From Candidatus Methanophaga sp. GoMg3.2 (GTDB lineage Archaea; Halobacteriota; Syntropharchaeia; Alkanophagales; Methanospirareceae), in the NCBI GenBank assembly GCA_013180565.1, contig QBUN01000313.1, forward strand, positions 1 through 7,707: DNA of 7,707 bases, written 5' to 3'. The position numbers and the translations under genes are program-made. The notes under the pieces were generated by a model. The model searched no databases and had not been told where the DNA came from. It saw nothing but the letters and a program-made list of their open reading frames with translations. Shown piece after piece: positions 5,745-7,707 of this stretch. Each line of letters begins with the position of its first letter. Within the stretch, counting starts at the first letter, position 1.

Positions 5745-7526
5745 TTATGTTGATTCCGCCTCCTTCCTCTTTAATGCTTCGAATTCATCTTTCATCTCTT
5801 TCACCATCTTATCATATTGCTTCTCAAACTCTTCACTTGGCACATACTTCATCCTCGCCATGGCATCTTTTATCACCATAGCCTCGATTTTCCCTATACT
5901 TACACCATAATCTATCACTTCACCTGCAAGGTCATACCATTGCAGAAGGATTCTTGCCATCAGATACTGCTTCTCCAAAGAGCAGTAGGAGTCCACGTCA
6001 TGGTAAGCGTTCTGTTGCAAGAAATCCTCACGTATCATACGAGCTACTTCTAAGGTACCTCGTTCACGTGCCGGAAGTGCATCCGCGCCAACAAGCTGGA
6101 CTATCTCTTGCAGCTCCGCCTCCTTCTGCAATATTGACATCATCTCGTCCCTCTGCTCTGTGAAGTCAGGAGTAGCAGGTTTGTTAAACCATTCTGTGAG
6201 CTGACCTAAGTAAAGGGAATAGCTACGGAGCCAGCTTATAGCCGGAAAATGCCTTCTATCTGCTAAAGTGGAATCGAGAGCCCAGAAAACACCGGCTACT
6301 CGCAGTGTATTCTGAGTTACGGGCTCTGAGAAATCGCCACCCGGGGGTGATACAGCCCCCACTACGGAGACAGAGCCTATTCTTTCTTCCGAATCTGAGC
6401 ATAACGCTTTTACTCTACCTGCACGTTCATAGAAATCGGATAATCTCGTGGCTAAATACGCCGGATAACCTTCCTCGCCCGGCATCTCTTCCAACCGGCC
6501 TGAAATCTCTCGCAGTGCTTCCGCCCATCTTGATGTTGAATCCGCCTGTATCGCCGTGTCATAACCCATATCACGGTAATACTCAGCGAGTGTGATACCG
6601 GTATAAATAGACGCTTCTCGTGCGGCAACTGGCATATTAGATGTGTTTGCAATAAGCGTAGATCGCTCCATCAAATTTTCACCGCTGTAAGGGTCAATAA
6701 GTTTAGGGAAATCCTCCAAAACCTCTGTCATCTCGTTCCCTCGCTCGCCACAACCGATATACACAATAACCTGTGCATCTGCCCATCTCGCCACCTGGTG
6801 CTGCATCACTGTCTTTCCCGTCCCGAACCCACCGGGGATAGTAGCAGTTCCGCCTTTCGCAAGCGGGAAGAAGGTGTCATTAATGCGCTGCCCCGTAAGC
6901 AAAGGCACTTCGAGGTCTAATTTATCTTTATATGGTCTTCCCTTTCTCACCGGCCATTTCTGCATCATCGTCAATTCCTGATCTTCACCATCTGTTTGTA
7001 GCCTTGCTATACAGTCATCAACAGAGAATTTACCCGCTTTTAGCTCTAAGATTTTACCGCTTAGCCCGGGCGGGACAAGGATTTTATGCGTTATTACTTT
7101 CGTTTCTTGAACCGTGCCTAAAAAATCCCCACCCACTACCTGTTTGCCTTCCTCCGCGGTAGGTGTGAACTCCCATTTCGTTGTCCGATCCAGAGCATCC
7201 ACATAGACACCCCGTTTTATGTAATCCCCCACTTTCTTGCCTATCGCTTTTAAAGGTCTCTGTACGCCATCATAGAAATTCTTCAAAATCCCGGGTCCCA
7301 ACTCAACAGTTAAGGGCGCTTTTGTCCTTATCACTGGTTCACCCGGCTTCAAACCCGTGGTATCTTCATATACCTGAACATATGCTTGGGCTCCATCCAG
7401 TCTTATCGTTTCGCCCATCAATCCCTCGTCCCCTATCTTTACCACTTCATACATCTCGCATCCGCGCATATTATCTGCAACAACCAACGGACCTGCGATT
7501 TTTGTTATTGTACCTTCTTCCCCCAT
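5745..7526 (-). CDS. atpA: A-type ATP synthase catalytic subunit A
   Basis: A 593-residue catalytic subunit of the A1 head; it makes or hydrolyses ATP while the central stalk turns. In order: an N-terminal beta-barrel (about 1-70), the A-specific insertion often called the non-homologous region (about 110-190), the nucleotide-binding core and a helical C-terminal domain with a charged tail (565-593). The Walker A loop is GGFGTGKT (232-239, DNA 6810-6833); the family standard in archaea is GPFGSGKT, so P and S are replaced by G and T. The catalytic GERGNE (260-265, with E261) and the Walker [14 protein letters not shown] block (D329) are intact. [13 protein letters not shown] and the [16 protein letters not shown] block are also present. 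No intein interrupts the P-loop. The start is fixed by GGAGGAG 5 nt before the ATG. It is the first gene of the cluster; no F, C, E, K, I or H gene precedes it within the window. Confidence 0.97.
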   Translation of the reverse strand: MGEEGTITKIAGPLVVADNMRGCEMYEVVKIGDEGLMGETIRLDGAQAYVQVYEDTTGLKPGEPVIRTKAPLTVELGPGILKNFYDGVQRPLKAIGKKVGDYIKRGVYVDALDRTTKWEFTPTAEEGKQVVGGDFLGTVQETKVITHKILVPPGLSGKILELKAGKFSVDDCIARLQTDGEDQELTMMQKWPVRKGRPYKDKLDLEVPLLTGQRINDTFFPLAKGGTATIPGGFGTGKTVMQHQVARWADAQVIVYIGCGERGNEMTEVLEDFPKLIDPYSGENLMERSTLIANTSNMPVAAREASIYTGITLAEYYRDMGYDTAIQADSTSRWAEALREISGRLEEMPGEEGYPAYLATRLSDFYERAGRVKALCSDSEERIGSVSVVGAVSPPGGDFSEPVTQNTLRVAGVFWALDSTLADRRHFPAISWLRSYSLYLGQLTEWFNKPATPDFTEQRDEMMSILQKEAELQEIVQLVGADALPARERGTLEVARMIREDFLQQNAYHDVDSYCSLEKQYLMARILLQWYDLAGEVIDYGVSIGKIEAMVIKDAMARMKYVPSEEFEKQYDKMVKEMKDEFEALKRKEAEST

Positions 7527-7531
7527 CTTTT

Positions 7532-7538
7532 CTCCTCC
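7532..7538 (-). promoter_or_regulatory. Strong ribosome binding site of atpA
   Basis: The minus strand reads GGAGGAG, five bases before the atpA ATG. This is the best SD in the window and implies a message with a real 5' leader, unlike mqnE and mqnD. Confidence 0.75.
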
Positions 7539-7707
7539 GCTACATCAAATATCTTAATTATCTTATCCCCTCATTAAACTAATGTTTAGTTTAGTTTAGG
7601 TGCAAAAGTACCAAAATATAATTTAAGAGTTGTGAAATCAAATTATTTGTATTAAGCAACACAAGTTCATACACTAAGGTATTTATATATACAATACAAT
7701 CCATATA
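7539..7707 (-). promoter_or_regulatory. AT-rich non-coding leader and promoter region of the atpA unit
   Basis: I see no open frame here that looks like a protein, and in particular no end of an atpF gene. Two TATA-like elements read on the minus strand: GTATATATAAAT at 7681-7692, about 160 nt before the ATG, and AAATTATATT at 7615-7624, about 94 nt before it. The first is the better match to the archaeal TATA consensus and would give a leader of about 130 nt; the second would start transcription near 7593, at the edge of the 7575-7593 dyad. Which one is used cannot be told from the sequence. Confidence 0.45.
7575..7593. repeat. Perfect 8-bp inverted repeat in the atpA upstream region
   Basis: TAAACTAA (7575-7582) and TTAGTTTA (7586-7593) are perfect inverted arms around a 3-base loop, centred about 58 nt before the atpA ATG. 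The right arm continues into a threefold direct TTTAG repeat (7585-7599). In RNA this would be a weak AU hairpin; in DNA it could be an operator near the transcription start. Function is inferred from position only. Confidence 0.4.

Noticed and set aside
6810..6833. Intein in the AtpA P-loop region
   Set aside because: Inteins are known at this site in some archaea, but here the protein reads through the P-loop without insertion and the length is normal.
7181..7582. Plus-strand open frame of 133 codons opposite the start of atpA
   Set aside because: His/Pro/Leu/Ser-rich composition typical of the reverse of a coding strand; overlaps the strongly supported N-terminus of AtpA.
1..7707. CRISPR array, transposon, tRNA or rRNA
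   Set aside because: I found no regularly spaced repeats, transposase motifs or terminal repeats, and no cloverleaf or rRNA-like sequence in the short intergenic stretches.

Overview
The window looks like a piece of a euryarchaeal chromosome with moderately low GC. The evidence is an A-type (archaeal) ATP synthase A/B gene pair, AT-rich intergenic stretches with TATA-box-like elements, and two genes with no Shine-Dalgarno sequence (SD) but a TATA-like element about 28-31 nt before the start codon, as expected for leaderless archaeal transcripts. A menaquinone pathway of the futalosine type in such an archaeon fits lineages such as ANME-1 (Methanophagales), Syntrophoarchaeum-like archaea or Archaeoglobales. 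I favour an ANME-1-like source, but only on inference; no phylogenetic marker settles it.

Every gene I can support lies on the minus strand, so the biological order runs from high to low coordinates. Unit 1 starts after an AT-rich leader (7527-7707). It contains atpA (catalytic subunit A), atpB (subunit B), a conserved 264-residue protein of unknown function (3527-4321) and a small three-helix membrane protein (3206-3469). Oligo-T tracts follow the last gene. A 159-nt intergenic region with several dyads then separates it from unit 2: mqnE (2000-3046), mqnA (1251-2003), mqnC (194-1270) and the first 41 codons of mqnD (1-125, cut by the window edge).

Unit 2 is a nearly complete futalosine pathway. 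MqnA dehydrates chorismate, MqnE adds the SAM-derived adenosyl part to give aminodeoxyfutalosine, MqnC cyclises dehypoxanthine futalosine, and MqnD releases 1,4-dihydroxy-6-naphthoate. The nucleoside-cleaving step (MqnB or an MTA/SAH nucleosidase) is not visible. Unit 1 encodes the catalytic head subunits of the rotary ATP synthase without the usual H-I-K-E-C-F genes before atpA or a D gene after atpB. The pair is therefore separated from the rest of the complex. Together the two units suggest a quinone-based membrane electron-transport chain coupled to an ion-driven ATP synthase.

The points most worth a second look are the split atp cluster, the altered P-loop of AtpA (GGFGTGKT), the uncharacterised 264-residue protein and its membrane neighbour, and the mixed leaderless/SD translation signals in the mqn operon. 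I see no mobile element, CRISPR array, tRNA or rRNA.
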